A stretch of DNA of 64,000 bases from Eretmocerus hayati (taxonomy: Eukaryota; Arthropoda; Insecta; Hymenoptera; Aphelinidae). The position numbers and the translations under genes were made by a program. This document shows, piece by piece, positions 53,640 to 64,000 of this stretch (within the stretch, counting starts at the first letter, position 1; every line of letters starts with the position of its first letter). The notes under the pieces were generated by a model. That model did not search any database. It saw only the letters and a program-made list of their open reading frames with translations, and had not been told where the DNA came from. Location of the stretch: contig CM056743.1 of assembly GCA_029851415.1 (NCBI GenBank), positions 79,564,186-79,628,185 on the forward strand. Reading direction: 5' to 3'.

Positions 53640-55200
53640 TCTAGGTTGCAAGCAGATTGTATGGAAACAATGGATTTATTTTCGAATCATTCAAATACCC
53701 TGGTGGATTTGAGACTGACTTCCAAAGACCAGGAATCTCAAAAATGCTGTTCGAGGGATATCAAATCTTTTGTGTAGTTATGAAGTGAGTTCGATATGTC
53801 AGATTCAGATCATGACAATAGTCATATAAACTCATCAATTCTAAACCGATAACCAATTTTGAACATGAAATCATCCCTCTGAAACACAGGGATCTTAGCA
53901 GACATGATTCCAAATTCAATTCAATATTCCAAGATTGACTTCATCCTTCTATTAATCCGCAGTACGATCGAGAAGTTAGTAATATCGCAATTTGCGATAT
54001 CTTGCATCTCAAAAATGTATTTGTTTTCCAGGGTGCGCGATTGTTGTTGTTGTTGTTTGTAAATTCATGAAAAAAATCAATAGACCTGAGCCTGAGTATC
54101 AACAAAAAATGTAAGGTTATACATTGTAGATGTGATGTATACTGATAATTATCAAGACAAAATCAGCAACAATGAAGAAAGCGCCTAAAGCAGTATCATT
54201 TTCAAATCAGAAATGAAGCAGGTATGTTTTTGCAGTCAAAAATTTCAGAATCAAATGCTCTGTTGATGACCTGATTTATTGTTCATCTTGAAACTTCAAT
54301 CAAGTATCAACCATCTTTTTCAATGTCCATTCCTGATCCTTCGAAAGATATTAGTAGAAAAATCCATAGCTTTAAAACATTTCAAGATGAACTGGTGTCT
54401 CATAAAATACACTATACATTGAATGATATAAACTTTGAAAAAACGAAAACAATTTGAAGTTGATGTAAACAGTAGTCAAGTTGAAAATTGTAATTTAACT
54501 ATCAGGTTGAAACAGAAATTTATTTCTCCAAGAAATCTGTTTCAAGATGTCACACACCATGTGCGTCTTAGCAGAAAAAGTAACGCTTTGGCTTGGCTTA
54601 ACGAACTCATTTTATTGCGAGTTCAATATTTTCCTATTATTCGATTTTGATTTTCAACCCATCAAGAATGAACAATCAACGCGCTTGCGCGCGTATCGAA
54701 TTCTAGTCTCTGGAAATGACCCGGATACGCCATTTTGACCAAGTATTCTAGGATTTTGGAACTGGAACTTTGAATAGGGAAACCTGAATGATCAGAGATG
54801 GTTTGAAAGCCCATACAGAACAATGACACTCTGTATTTCATCAATACATCTTGAGGACAATACAATTTACAATATAACTTTCTAACTTTTGATCACAAAA
54901 TCTTTAGAACTCAACCAAGTTTCAACGGATCCAGATAACTGAACATGAAATCATCCCTCTGAAATACAGGGATCCTGTTAGACATGGTTGAAACTTCAAT
55001 TTAATATTACAAGATTGACTTCATTCATCAAAATGACCCGGATGCGCCATGACTAAGTGTTCTAGGATATTGGAACTGGAACCTTGGATAGAATGATCAG
55101 ATTGATTAGAAATGGTTTAGAGGCTGGAGCAAAGCAATTATATCCTGTATTCTTCAAATGAATCTTGAGTAGGATGAAAATGAGAATATAACTTGTGAGT
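53640..55200. repeat. 315-bp repeat units, first block
   Basis: Markers ATGAAATCATCCCTCTGAAA (about 53864 and 54948) and GACCCGGAT(A/G)CGCCAT (about 54719 and 55035) recur at about 316-bp spacing where units adjoin. Units are separated by unrelated sequence around 54000-54650. Confidence 0.7.
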
Positions 55201-56859
55201 GCCATAACCTCACAATTTTGATTTCCTAATTTTGAAGAATACCCGATTTAATACTGATTTGGTCTGTGAGGAACATTTGAACTGTCGCGCCTCTCTCGAG
55301 CCGGTACGGCAGGAAACTTCTCCCCTCCCCGGCCGAGGGCGTGCAGTTTAATGTGTAATCTCACACTGTTTTACGTGAATACATATATATACTAATACAT
55401 GGAAATACCGAAAATCCCATAGGTTTCCATGAGGCATTTTTGATATAAATCATCATAAAATTTGGAACTTCAGTTCCTCATTAATAGGCTCATTTTCCGG
55501 GCTTTTCGGTGTATATGTTCTTGATTCATAAGACGTCTATTTTGGCATCATATTTGATTTTGCAAACTTTATTTGTTTGTCAAATTCTTTAGATTGACAG
55601 ATACAAATGAATACCGTTTTTTGGAAATATAAGACCAATTGTGAAAGGATTTTCCATCCTTCATCTGTTATGAAAATGCTTCATCGCTGAGTATTCGGTA
55701 TTGTTGTAAATACGTGAATAATGAGTTGTAAAATAACTTTTCGAGTAGGAAAGTGGTTAAAAGGATCAATGAACCGCCCAGAAGCTCAATCATGAAGGAA
55801 AAATTAAAGTATATATTGTAATTAGATAATCATTACAAAAAGATAGGAAACCACGTGTTTCTAGAACGTTCCAGAAAATTATCTTTTATTCATTACTAAA
55901 TAATTGAAGTAGCCAATTTTGAGTTTTTCATCATTTGTAAGATATTTTGATGCGACCAATCTAATGATAATAGAAGAATCTACCAATATCATCAGAAAAT
56001 ATAAATTTCCAAGAAAAATCATCGTTTTTCCATCATTCTATCATCTAAATCATCATCTAACGTACAATATAGATATACTGTACAGCCAGAGCACCAAGTA
56101 TAAATACAGGCTCATCAGCCCATTGTAGCAGGCTTGCGCTCATTTGAATATTAGAGCTGTATCGAGGCTTTGGTGCTTTGGCTTCCCTCGAGCCTGTATA
56201 TAGAATTGGAAATGAATGTGGATATTCCATTCGTAATACCTGGTAGTTTTGATATGCCTCGATGCAAGTCCAGGACGATGCTGTGATGGCAGTTCGGGCC
56301 TAGGTCCCCGCACTTCTCCAGGATTCGTCTGATTCAAAATTACGCACCCCGGGAATCCATGTTTGGGTAGGAGCCTCAGCCCTCCCTACACTCTTAGAAA
56401 CCCGGGTGAGCCAATCTCACATCTTTCATAAGTCGATGTGCATGAGGGTCTCAGTCCCCTCGGCGTTCACTTATGAAAGAATCACATATTTTTTGAGAGT
56501 CGATGTGCATGAGGGCCTCAGTCCCCTCGGCGCTCACATGCAAAAGATAGTTTAAAATATACAAAAATGAGCTTGCTAAGGTCGAATGAATCTGTACCTA
56601 AGTACCTATATAGTTCACCTTTGAAAAATGAGGAAATCTTTAGCTTTTGCCGCCTCGTTGGAGGGCCTCAGTCCCCGGATATGGGTGAGCAAGGGCTAGG
56701 ATAGTCCGCATTACGAATCCCGAATATCCATAAAAAAATAAGGTCAATACACGAAAAGTCGTACACCTCTACTGGGCTATCCCTATATTCACTTTATTAC
56801 CAAGCATCCGGCTCTCTCTCGAGATCCAGAGCCCTTTGGTACCTCACAAACTTTCTTAT

Positions 56860-57430
56860 TTTTGGTCACAAAAGCTTCAGAGCTCAACCGAATTCCAACG
56901 GATTCAGATAATTGAACATGAAATCATCCCTCTAGAATACAGGAATCTTAGCTCAAATGGTTGAAACTTCAATTCAATATTCCAAGATTGACTTTATCTC
57001 TGAAAATGACCCGGATACGCCATTTTGACCAAGTATTCTAAGATATTGGAACTGGAACTCTGAATAGAAAGACCTGAATGATCAGAAATGGTTTGGAGGC
57101 TCATACAGAACAATCACACTCTGTATTTCATAAATACATCTCGAGGACAATGAAATTCACAATATAACTTTCTAACTTTTGATCACAAAACCTTTAAAAC
57201 TCAACCAAGTTTCAACGGATTCAGATAACTGAACATGGAATCATCCCTCTGAAATCCAGGGATCTTAGTAAACATGATTTCAAATTCAATTTAATATTCC
57301 AAGATTGACTGCATCACTCAAAACGACCCGGATACGCCATTTTGACCAAGTATTCTAGGAAATTCAAACTGGAACCTTGGATAGAAAGGTTGCAATGATC
57401 AGAGAGGACTCAGAGGCTCAAAGGATATAA
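56860..57430. repeat. 315-bp repeat units, second block
   Basis: Same markers at about 56920 and 57234, and about 57008 and 57325, giving a period of 314-317 bp. Between the two blocks (55200-56860) no gene is seen. Confidence 0.75.
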
Positions 57431-58206
57431 GTCTTTGCCATACGAATATTTGTACAGCGAAGACTATCACAGGTTCTGCGGAACCAAGTGTTAATGTTCC
57501 ATTGTTGAGTGTCGTGTTTATTCAAATCAATCATTCCTCACCTCGATTACTTCCGACGAATGGACCCTTCAACCGGGCGGCTGAAACCACGACAATAACT
57601 TAATCACCTACATCTTGTATTTTCATTCAATATCATTTGAAAATAGCTAGCCTTGAATCTGCTCTCCTGTCTCTGACATACAGAATTAGGTATGATATCG
57701 AAAAAGTGGCAGGAAATTTTGATGCTCGCGCGGATAGCGAATGTAAACAAACAGGTGTCTCTCGCGTACTTACCATAGGCTGGCCACCCATAGAACTCGT
57801 CGCGAACCACCCGGGTACCGTCGCACTCGCTGCCGTTCGAGATTCATCTTAAGTTTTACAAGGAGTTGCGGCAAAAGGAGGCATTCATCATAATCTTCAG
57901 ATCCAAGAGAAGAGCGCATCGTCGCCAAATCCCCAATAAATTGTGTGATCGCGTCGAATACAATCAATCTCGGGATTGAGTGCCCTCATTGTAGCAGACG
58001 ACGTAAAAATCACAATTTGGAAAATCCTTTCCAGCATAGAATATGACTTTTGGCCACGATGCGCTCTGTGGACAGGCGTTTTATACGCCCATATCAAACT
58101 TCAGGTGATTTGGTTCATTATAATTTGAGTCATCCTCCGAACGGTTTACGAGTGATTATCCCTAGAAAATCCAATATGGCGCAGGCCTGTCCCCTCGCCT
58201 CAAGCG

Positions 58207-58623
58207 ATGAATGTTGAAAAATTCGGCAGACTGGGACACTTTGAAGGGGGGTTTGGGAATTTCAATGGATATCCTGTCACGTCATTAGAACATGATCTGA
58301 TAAATTATGATGAAAGAATTATCAATGAGATAGGGTCTCTCAGAACGAGACTTGAATCTCTCGGTGAGCAATTCGAAGCAAAAATCAAGATCATAGAAAA
58401 TGGCAGAAATTCAGATCGGATGATGATCGAAATTTTGCAAGTGAAATTTAATGAAATTATATCGAACACCAATTCTATAATCGCACCGATTATTGGAAAC
58501 TATAAACGAGAGATAGAAGTGCTCGAAAACAGTGTGAACTTCTACAAAAGAGAGATTGAGACGGGAAAAAATAGATCAGTGTTGGAAAAAGCCGATGATC
58601 CATTGAAAAAAATCACCTCGTAA
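58207..58623 (+). CDS. Coiled-coil protein upstream of integrase, element B
   Basis: A 138-codon ORF, ATG 58207, uninterrupted. The N-terminus KFGRLGHFEGGFGNFNG is Gly-rich and resembles the start of proteins that precede the integrase in related elements; the rest is heptad-like helix (RIINEIGSLRTRLESLGEQFEAKI, shortened here). Perhaps an attachment or fibre-like structural protein; that is inference. The 4.9-kb insertion ends only 4 bp before its ATG, so its promoter has probably been displaced. Confidence 0.5.
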   Translation: MNVEKFGRLGHFEGGFGNFNGYPVTSLEHDLINYDERIINEIGSLRTRLESLGEQFEAKIKIIENGRNSDRMMIEILQVKFNEIISNTNSIIAPIIGNYKREIEVLENSVNFYKREIETGKNRSVLEKADDPLKKITS

Positions 58624-58634
58624 GAATCAGCTCG

Positions 58635-59594
58635 GTGCCCAAACATAGTGCGGAAAGGACCCAATTGGTGAAAGAATTACATGCCCCAGCTCGTCGAAAA
58701 TTCCCTCGTGGGGAAGTTTTAGTAAAATTCGTTAATGATCTATGGCGAATGAATCTCGCAATCATGATTGATCGAGCAAAGTTCAATGGAAATTTCAGAT
58801 ATATTCTCACGGTCATGGATGTTTTCTCCAAATACGCATGGGCTGAGCCACCGAAAACGAAATCTGGTGAAGAAGTTACAAAAGCTTTTGAGCGCATACT
58901 CGAAAGAACTGGTGCAAGAAGTCGACCATTAAATTTTCATGCTTATAATGTTAAAGAATTCTACAACAGACATTTTCTATCTCTCGTGGATAAGAAAAAA
59001 ATGAATTTTCATTCTACATATAGCATACAGAAAGCCAGTCACGTCAAAAGTTTCATACGAATATTGAAAGAACGATTATGGCGTATTTCTTCTCTAAATG
59101 GAAATCAAACATGGATTAACCTGCTTCAAGATGTTCTGGAGGATAACGATCACACAAAATATCGTATTATTGGACTAAAACCCGTCCAACTGTGGGCTAA
59201 CTCGTCCCAACGAGGAAAATTTGAGAGAATCTTACCGAACACTGTGTATGATAATTGAGAAATAGCTGGCGAAGGGAAATTCAAAATTGGTGATTCGGTG
59301 AGAATATCACGCTTCGAAGATATCTTTGAAAAAGGCTACCTGAGGAATTGGAGTACTGAAATATTCGAAATTGCGGAAATAAAAAGAGCCTATCCCGTGA
59401 CATATCTGTTGAAATATTATAACGACAAAATGATACTCGGTGGGTTTTACGAGCACGAACTTCAACACGTGAAGAATCCTGATATCTACTTGGTTGAAAA
59501 GATAATAAAGAAACGAGGTGATCAAGTTCTCGTAAAATGGCTCGGATTAGATCATAGTCATGATAGTTGGATTACCAAGGAAAATATACTGTAA
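58635..59594 (+). pseudogene. Retroviral-type integrase with chromodomain, element B
   Basis: Integrase of Maverick/adintovirus type, which inserts element DNA into the chromosome. Core landmarks: LHAPARRKFPRGE, ILTVMDVFSKYAWAEP, NVKEFYNRHF, YSIQKASHVKSF. After an in-frame stop (59256) the same gene continues with an SH3-like part (KFKIGDSVRISRFEDIFEKG) and a C-terminal chromodomain (YLVEKIIKKRGDQVLVKWLG, DHSHDSWI). At the three metal-binding positions of the DDE triad I read Asn (RMNLAIM), Tyr (HAYNVKE) and Lys (SHVKSF). The catalytic core is therefore dead although its frame is open for 207 codons. The N-terminal zinc finger is not visible. Confidence 0.82.
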
Positions 59595-59798
59595 CGCATG
59601 GATAGCCGAGGGAGCCCTCGGTATACGTCCTCAAATCTCGTTGGCGCAGTTCATATAGGGACGGTGGAACAGGCGCACTTATTTTCACTCTCACAAATTT
59701 GATCTCGCGCATACTCGGTAAGTAGGCATAGAATTGGTACATAATCACTGCTTTTTCATACTTGAAATTCATGAAAATATTTTCTCCAAAAATTCAAG

Positions 59799-60146
59799 AT
59801 GTCTGTTGATTATGTATATGCCCCAACAGCTATTGAAGACATACCGTTGAACAGGTGGCTTCCTGTTACAAAATCCAAGCCATTTAGAGACGATGAAATT
59901 ACGATGATACTCGAAGACAAAGTATGAATTATCATGCCAAAAAATGTAATATATTGGGCACGAGATAACAAAGAAGAATTCCCCAAATTGCAAGACGAGG
60001 CCTGGGATTCCATGTTATTCATCGTGACTGAAAAAAATTTTGCGAATGATGTCAGAGTGCACTCTAAACGAGTGTCAGACTCTCTACTATTCGCCTGGGG
60101 AATGAGCGAGGAGGAAGATAGTGATGATGAGTCGGATAGCTCATAA
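59799..60146 (+). pseudogene. Small protein with acidic tail at the right end of element B
   Basis: ATG 59799; one frame to 60146 with a single TGA at about 59925. Contains NRWLPVTKSKPF, MPKNVIYWARD and a strongly acidic C-terminus (EEEDSDDESD). The short strand-rich body recalls small proteins encoded beside the integrase in related elements; their function is unknown to me, and nucleic-acid binding would be a guess. 200 bp further on an AATAAA signal lies at about 60293. Confidence 0.5.
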
Positions 60147-63100
60147 GATTGCTATATAATGAAATATGTGCTGTATTCACGAGGCATTCAAATTTATATA
60201 AACAATTATGCTCGTATCAATATTCATACATGAAATCAGGATATATATTGATAATGTATGACAAATCTTTACATGTACGTTGTATTATGCGTGAATAAAA
60301 TTACGTAAGAGAATCTTGCATAACAAACGAATATTATGTGTATTTTCTATCAAACTGATCCCTCAACCCCTAACACATAAGCGCTGTTCATGAATCAATA
60401 CATCATATATGCGACGCAGATGGAGGTCGCAGTGATCGATGGGGGAAAGCTCTCACAAGTTGAAACAGGCGCGAGGGGAGCAGCCTCCGAAAGCTGCTTC
60501 ACGGCGCAAAGATTCTTGTAGTGAGGTCCGGCGCTAACAAGAGCCTGCACGAGCATTATACCTACTTGCATTAAAGTATACCTATATCTCTGAACTCATA
60601 CATCCGTAAGCTCGATGCAGGCTGTATACATAGAAAAACACGCTCATAAGCTCATACATAGCCCTAACGTGTGAAATGTGAAATATATTTAGAACACTGA
60701 TATTCTGCACGCGAAAACTTCAGCGCAAAATGCTCGCAAAGCTTGCGAAATAGCTTGAAAACCGGATCGCGCACGTGGAATTCATACGCAGAATCTTGCT
60801 TTACGAGTTGTGCGACACGTGTTGGAAAGCGCGAGCACTAATATAGGGTTTGCGAGCGCTTGCGCGAGGGGTGCTTGACTGCATGTGTAGAGGCCTCCTT
60901 CATTGACGTATCTTATATCTTCCATGCCGAATACTGTGAACATGTATGTATATGTAAGCATATGAGGAAATCCCAGAAACTTTTGACTTTAGGCCTCTAA
61001 AAGTGAAATTATAGAGAAAAGCTGTGTACATGTCTGAAATTTTTATACCCCTCCTTCGAAGGCTCCGAAAACATAATCTTCCATGTAGGTCATCTGAAAA
61101 AAATCGCTCAACGACTTATAGCCCAAAGTCTTGAGCGAGTACTCTTGGAAAATTCGTTTCTGAATTTTCATTGTTTCGGTGAGCGTTGAGGGCTCTTTTA
61201 GAATACTTGAATGGACATAAAAGAGTCTCAACTTTCAGAATGCGTAATAAGAATTCCACAATGGTAATGATGGAGGCTTGTGATTTATTGAAAGGAGTCA
61301 ATCATACACTAAATATTGAAGTGTCTCGGGAAAAATTTTTATTCGTGAAGAGTGACAAATACGAACATCAAATCTGATCCTAGTCATTCTTATACCAATC
61401 CGGAATGTCCCTGAACCTTTCGAAAGATTTGATAGAACATTCCGAGACGATTTCGTCTATATGAAATTGTCAATTGTCCTTATTCAAACAGATGGCAGTC
61501 TCAAACGCGCCAGAGTTTGAGCGTAGCGAAGTGGATATGGTTTTCTGACACTATTACCTACTATTTCTCGGTATTTAGGAGTCCGTCCGTTGATTACAGC
61601 AAGTGTACACCGCCGAGAACGGCGTGAATATACCACGAGTAACACTAATTTCATTCCAGTTGAACGCAATTCCTTGATTTCCCCATTGATGTACATAGAT
61701 GAGCAATAGATCGATTTCTTTGTTTTCACGTGGGTGAGACAATCAGTTCATCGCAGAGTCCCTCTAGAATGCGCTGAAAAGTGTATGAGCTTAAGAACAG
61801 GAATAGTGATTTTTCATCGAAATGGAGTGACAGACCGTACAATGCCTGTCACGGTTGAGTACTTCGAAGTACATCTTTCTGGAAGGAAAAAATCATAACT
61901 TTGGATCATTAGAAACGTGCCTGCGAAGTAACAGACCCCGCTGTGGTACGCTAGAACCGTGAGAGCTCAACAAATTTTGAGAGTCGGTCCGAGGGACACG
62001 TTAATTCCTCGATTTTCGGGTGTTTTCTCGCACATGACCTCCTCTAGTATCTATCCGCATTCACTAATCGATCCCAAATTTGGTGTCCACTTTCAGGACA
62101 TTTGAACTAAGGAAATTCGACTGGTCAGGCCTCATGAGACGTAGTACAACTCAAATGATCGAAGAGTGACAACAAAACTCGAAAGTTTCTGGGATTTCCT
62201 CATATATACACATACATATAATGCGATGTGTACGTGTGCTTAAACTGATAATTGACATGAAAAATATAAAATGCGTTCGAAGGAAACAGGTGGAATTTGC
62301 AAAAGTATGCTGCGCAAAGCATGCCAAAACTTGCGTGACGCGATCCGATGCGCAAGCGCGCTTGCAGGGGAGAAGCTTGCGTGGCGCGATGCGCGGGGTC
62401 GAGCCGTGGGCTTGCATCAGCCGATGCGCGTGGTAGTATCGATCACGGCCTTTCCGCCTCGAGCACTCGATGCGGGAGCATCTCCGCGCGCGGGGTGATG
62501 AGGGAGTGGGAGGGGGAGGAGGATCCTGGTAGAGGACCTGAAGCAGCGGCACCCTCCTCCTGGGACATTGGGGATGTCATCGGAACCCTATCGAGATGAC
62601 CTTGATGTACACCTATACCAGGGTGGGGTCTTGGTCGACCTGGGTAGGGTGGCCGATGGTGCTCCCCGCCATCTTGGAATTTTGTCCCAGGAGGAGAGCA
62701 GAAGGTGTCCGTGGTGTGCTCCAATTGATCTACTACTCCTGACGGTAGGGACTTTGCCCCCCCCCCTATGAGAAGAGCGCCGCGGTGCGGCAGTCACCGA
62801 CAACTCGGTCTGCCGGGAGAGCCCAGTTCACACGAGTGTCACAACAGTAACAAATTATGAGATCGGTGTTGGTTCTCAAAAGATGATGAGTTGATGAGAG
62901 TGCGAGAGATAACGTGGTCGAATAATTACTTGCGAAGGCTTGCGCTAATGCGAAATGCATGTTGTGCGTTCGACGATTACAAACTCTATTCTTTGATTAC
63001 AGTAATGGTATGCTTGGAATCTGATGTTGGGAGATTATGAATTGATTCAAAATGAATTTGACTCGGGAATTTTGAAAGGCGTAGAACCAAAGGCCCGAAG

Positions 63101-64000
63101 GATCGTGGATTTGGAAGAAGTATACGCATCTAGTAGCACAATTTTGTACTCAGAATTCGTAGAAACTTTTGTCAAATCATGTAGCGATTGAAATACTTCC
63201 GTCTGATGCCTCTTAAGGACGTAGATCTGTGGACTAAACGATGGGATGAAAGATCTCAGGAACCTTTGAAGCGATGATCTCGCGACACGCGTTATTCTTG
63301 AGATGAAAACGGACTTGATGACATCATCAAGTCCTGAAAACTCAGAGACGTTTCGTTCCATCATCTCAACCATTGAAATACCTTCTCGTGGTGCATATGA
63401 AATAGTACGTTCATGGGCAAATCAATTGGATGAAAGCTTTTGACCCGATAGCCTCGACCCTCGTATTTCTTGGTATATTGAAGATGGAAATATTTGACTC
63501 TTGGGATTGATAGACCATTTGTGAACTCTCCTATTGATTGATATATCTCGTGGTGATGCGTATAAGATTATACAGTACCTTTCATAAATAATGGATCAAG
63601 TAGGGTCTCACTAAAACAGTGATATTTCCAATATACTCTGCCGTGAGGGAATTCTGGAGGGAGCATTTTGAAGATCAACGGAAAATCTATCGATTAATGT
63701 ATTCAAACCATTGATTGCGTCCTTCTTGATCGCCCGTAGTCAACGATGGAAATCTAAAAAATTTCTCCTTCAATCAATCACACAGTCCGACATCAAAATG
63801 TGCCATGAACTCCGAAAACGGATTCCGAAGCGTTTTGAGCTGCTCAATCCGAATCCGTTTCCAGAATTGCTTTATCACGTCACGTTTCTTATTTATTCAA
63901 TGCCAAAGTTGTAAAAAACGCGAATTTGACTGTTTTTTAGAACCGCTTGTTTGAATATCAAAATCTGATCCAAAAATCCAATGGGTCCAGCCGACTGTCG
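60147..64000. other. Flank of element B; no gene recognised
   Basis: No ORF here has a recognisable domain. Two short stretches (about 60710-60880 and 62290-62430) are enriched in CTTGCG/CGCAAG words and GC-rich. The ORF clusters at 62151-62803 come from GC-rich sequence on both strands. The right terminal inverted repeat of element B is not identified. Confidence 0.4.

Larger units (their letters stand above)
53279..58203. mobile_element. 4.9-kb insertion bounded by TTGAGGCGAGGGG inverted repeats
   Basis: Left end TTGAGGCGAGGGGATAGG ... CGCCATATTG and right end its inverted counterpart (CCAATATGGCG ... CCCCTCGCCTCAA), about 37 bp each. Element B genes resume 4 bp after the right end. No transposase is recognised in the interior; it holds 315-bp repeats, a doubled GCATGAGGG(T/C)(C)TCAGTCCCCTCGGCG motif near 56440-56540, and scattered short ORFs. 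No clear target duplication. Confidence 0.55.

Noticed and set aside
62151..62803. Cluster of overlapping ORFs on both strands
   Set aside because: GC-rich local composition; no domain or codon pattern favours any of them.
63047..63373. 108-codon - strand ORF
   Set aside because: No recognisable motif, no neighbouring exon or homologous copy in the window; cannot be supported as a gene.

Overview
The window looks like a repeat-rich stretch of an arthropod genome, most likely an insect. The signs are short GT-AG introns, an intact BEL/Pao LTR retrotransposon, a Penelope-like retroelement with a hammerhead ribozyme motif, abundant long inverted-repeat (foldback) elements, and two endogenous copies of an adintovirus/Maverick-Polinton-type DNA virus. 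The only recognisable cellular gene is a fragment of a leucine carboxyl methyltransferase 1 (LCMT1) gene. I cannot name the insect order.

Layout. (1) 1-4180 is the right-hand part of endogenous virus element A, on the + strand: C-terminal half of a PLA2/pVI-type core protein, adenovirus-type protease, penton-like minor capsid protein, a tiny basic ORF, and double-jelly-roll major capsid protein. All but the tiny ORF are broken, and a 1.1 kb TIR element splits the core gene. (2) 4181-9650 holds a decayed LTR-type element, a foldback element and a 30-bp minisatellite. (3) 9658-24434 is one large nested foldback structure. Its arms carry 176-bp tandem repeats, a second 3-kb foldback sits in its left arm, and a recent intact BEL/Pao element (14846-21824, TSD GCAGT) sits in its centre. 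(4) 24470-26150 is a degenerate minisatellite, followed by the LCMT1 fragment at 26849-27454. (5) 29174-34384 is a foldback carrying a Penelope-like element with a hammerhead core; a palindrome follows.

(6) 36397-60146 is virus element B, near complete in gene content but decayed. In order: protein-primed DNA polymerase B (+); a leftward block of a coiled-coil gene, a conserved unknown gene and a packaging ATPase; then rightward PLA2/pVI core protein, protease, penton, tiny basic ORF, major capsid protein and a conserved unknown protein; then a coiled-coil protein, a retroviral-type integrase with chromodomain, and a small acidic-tailed protein. At least five other repeat elements have landed inside it. 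Three of its genes appear to contain GT-AG introns (56 bp, 64 bp and a candidate of 1283 bp). The catalytic residues of its four enzymes are mostly lost, while two ORFs without recognised active sites remain open. (7) 60147-64000 has no gene I can recognise.

The most interesting material is element B: its split genes, its conserved mini-ORF shared with element A, and the crowd of foldback elements around and inside it.
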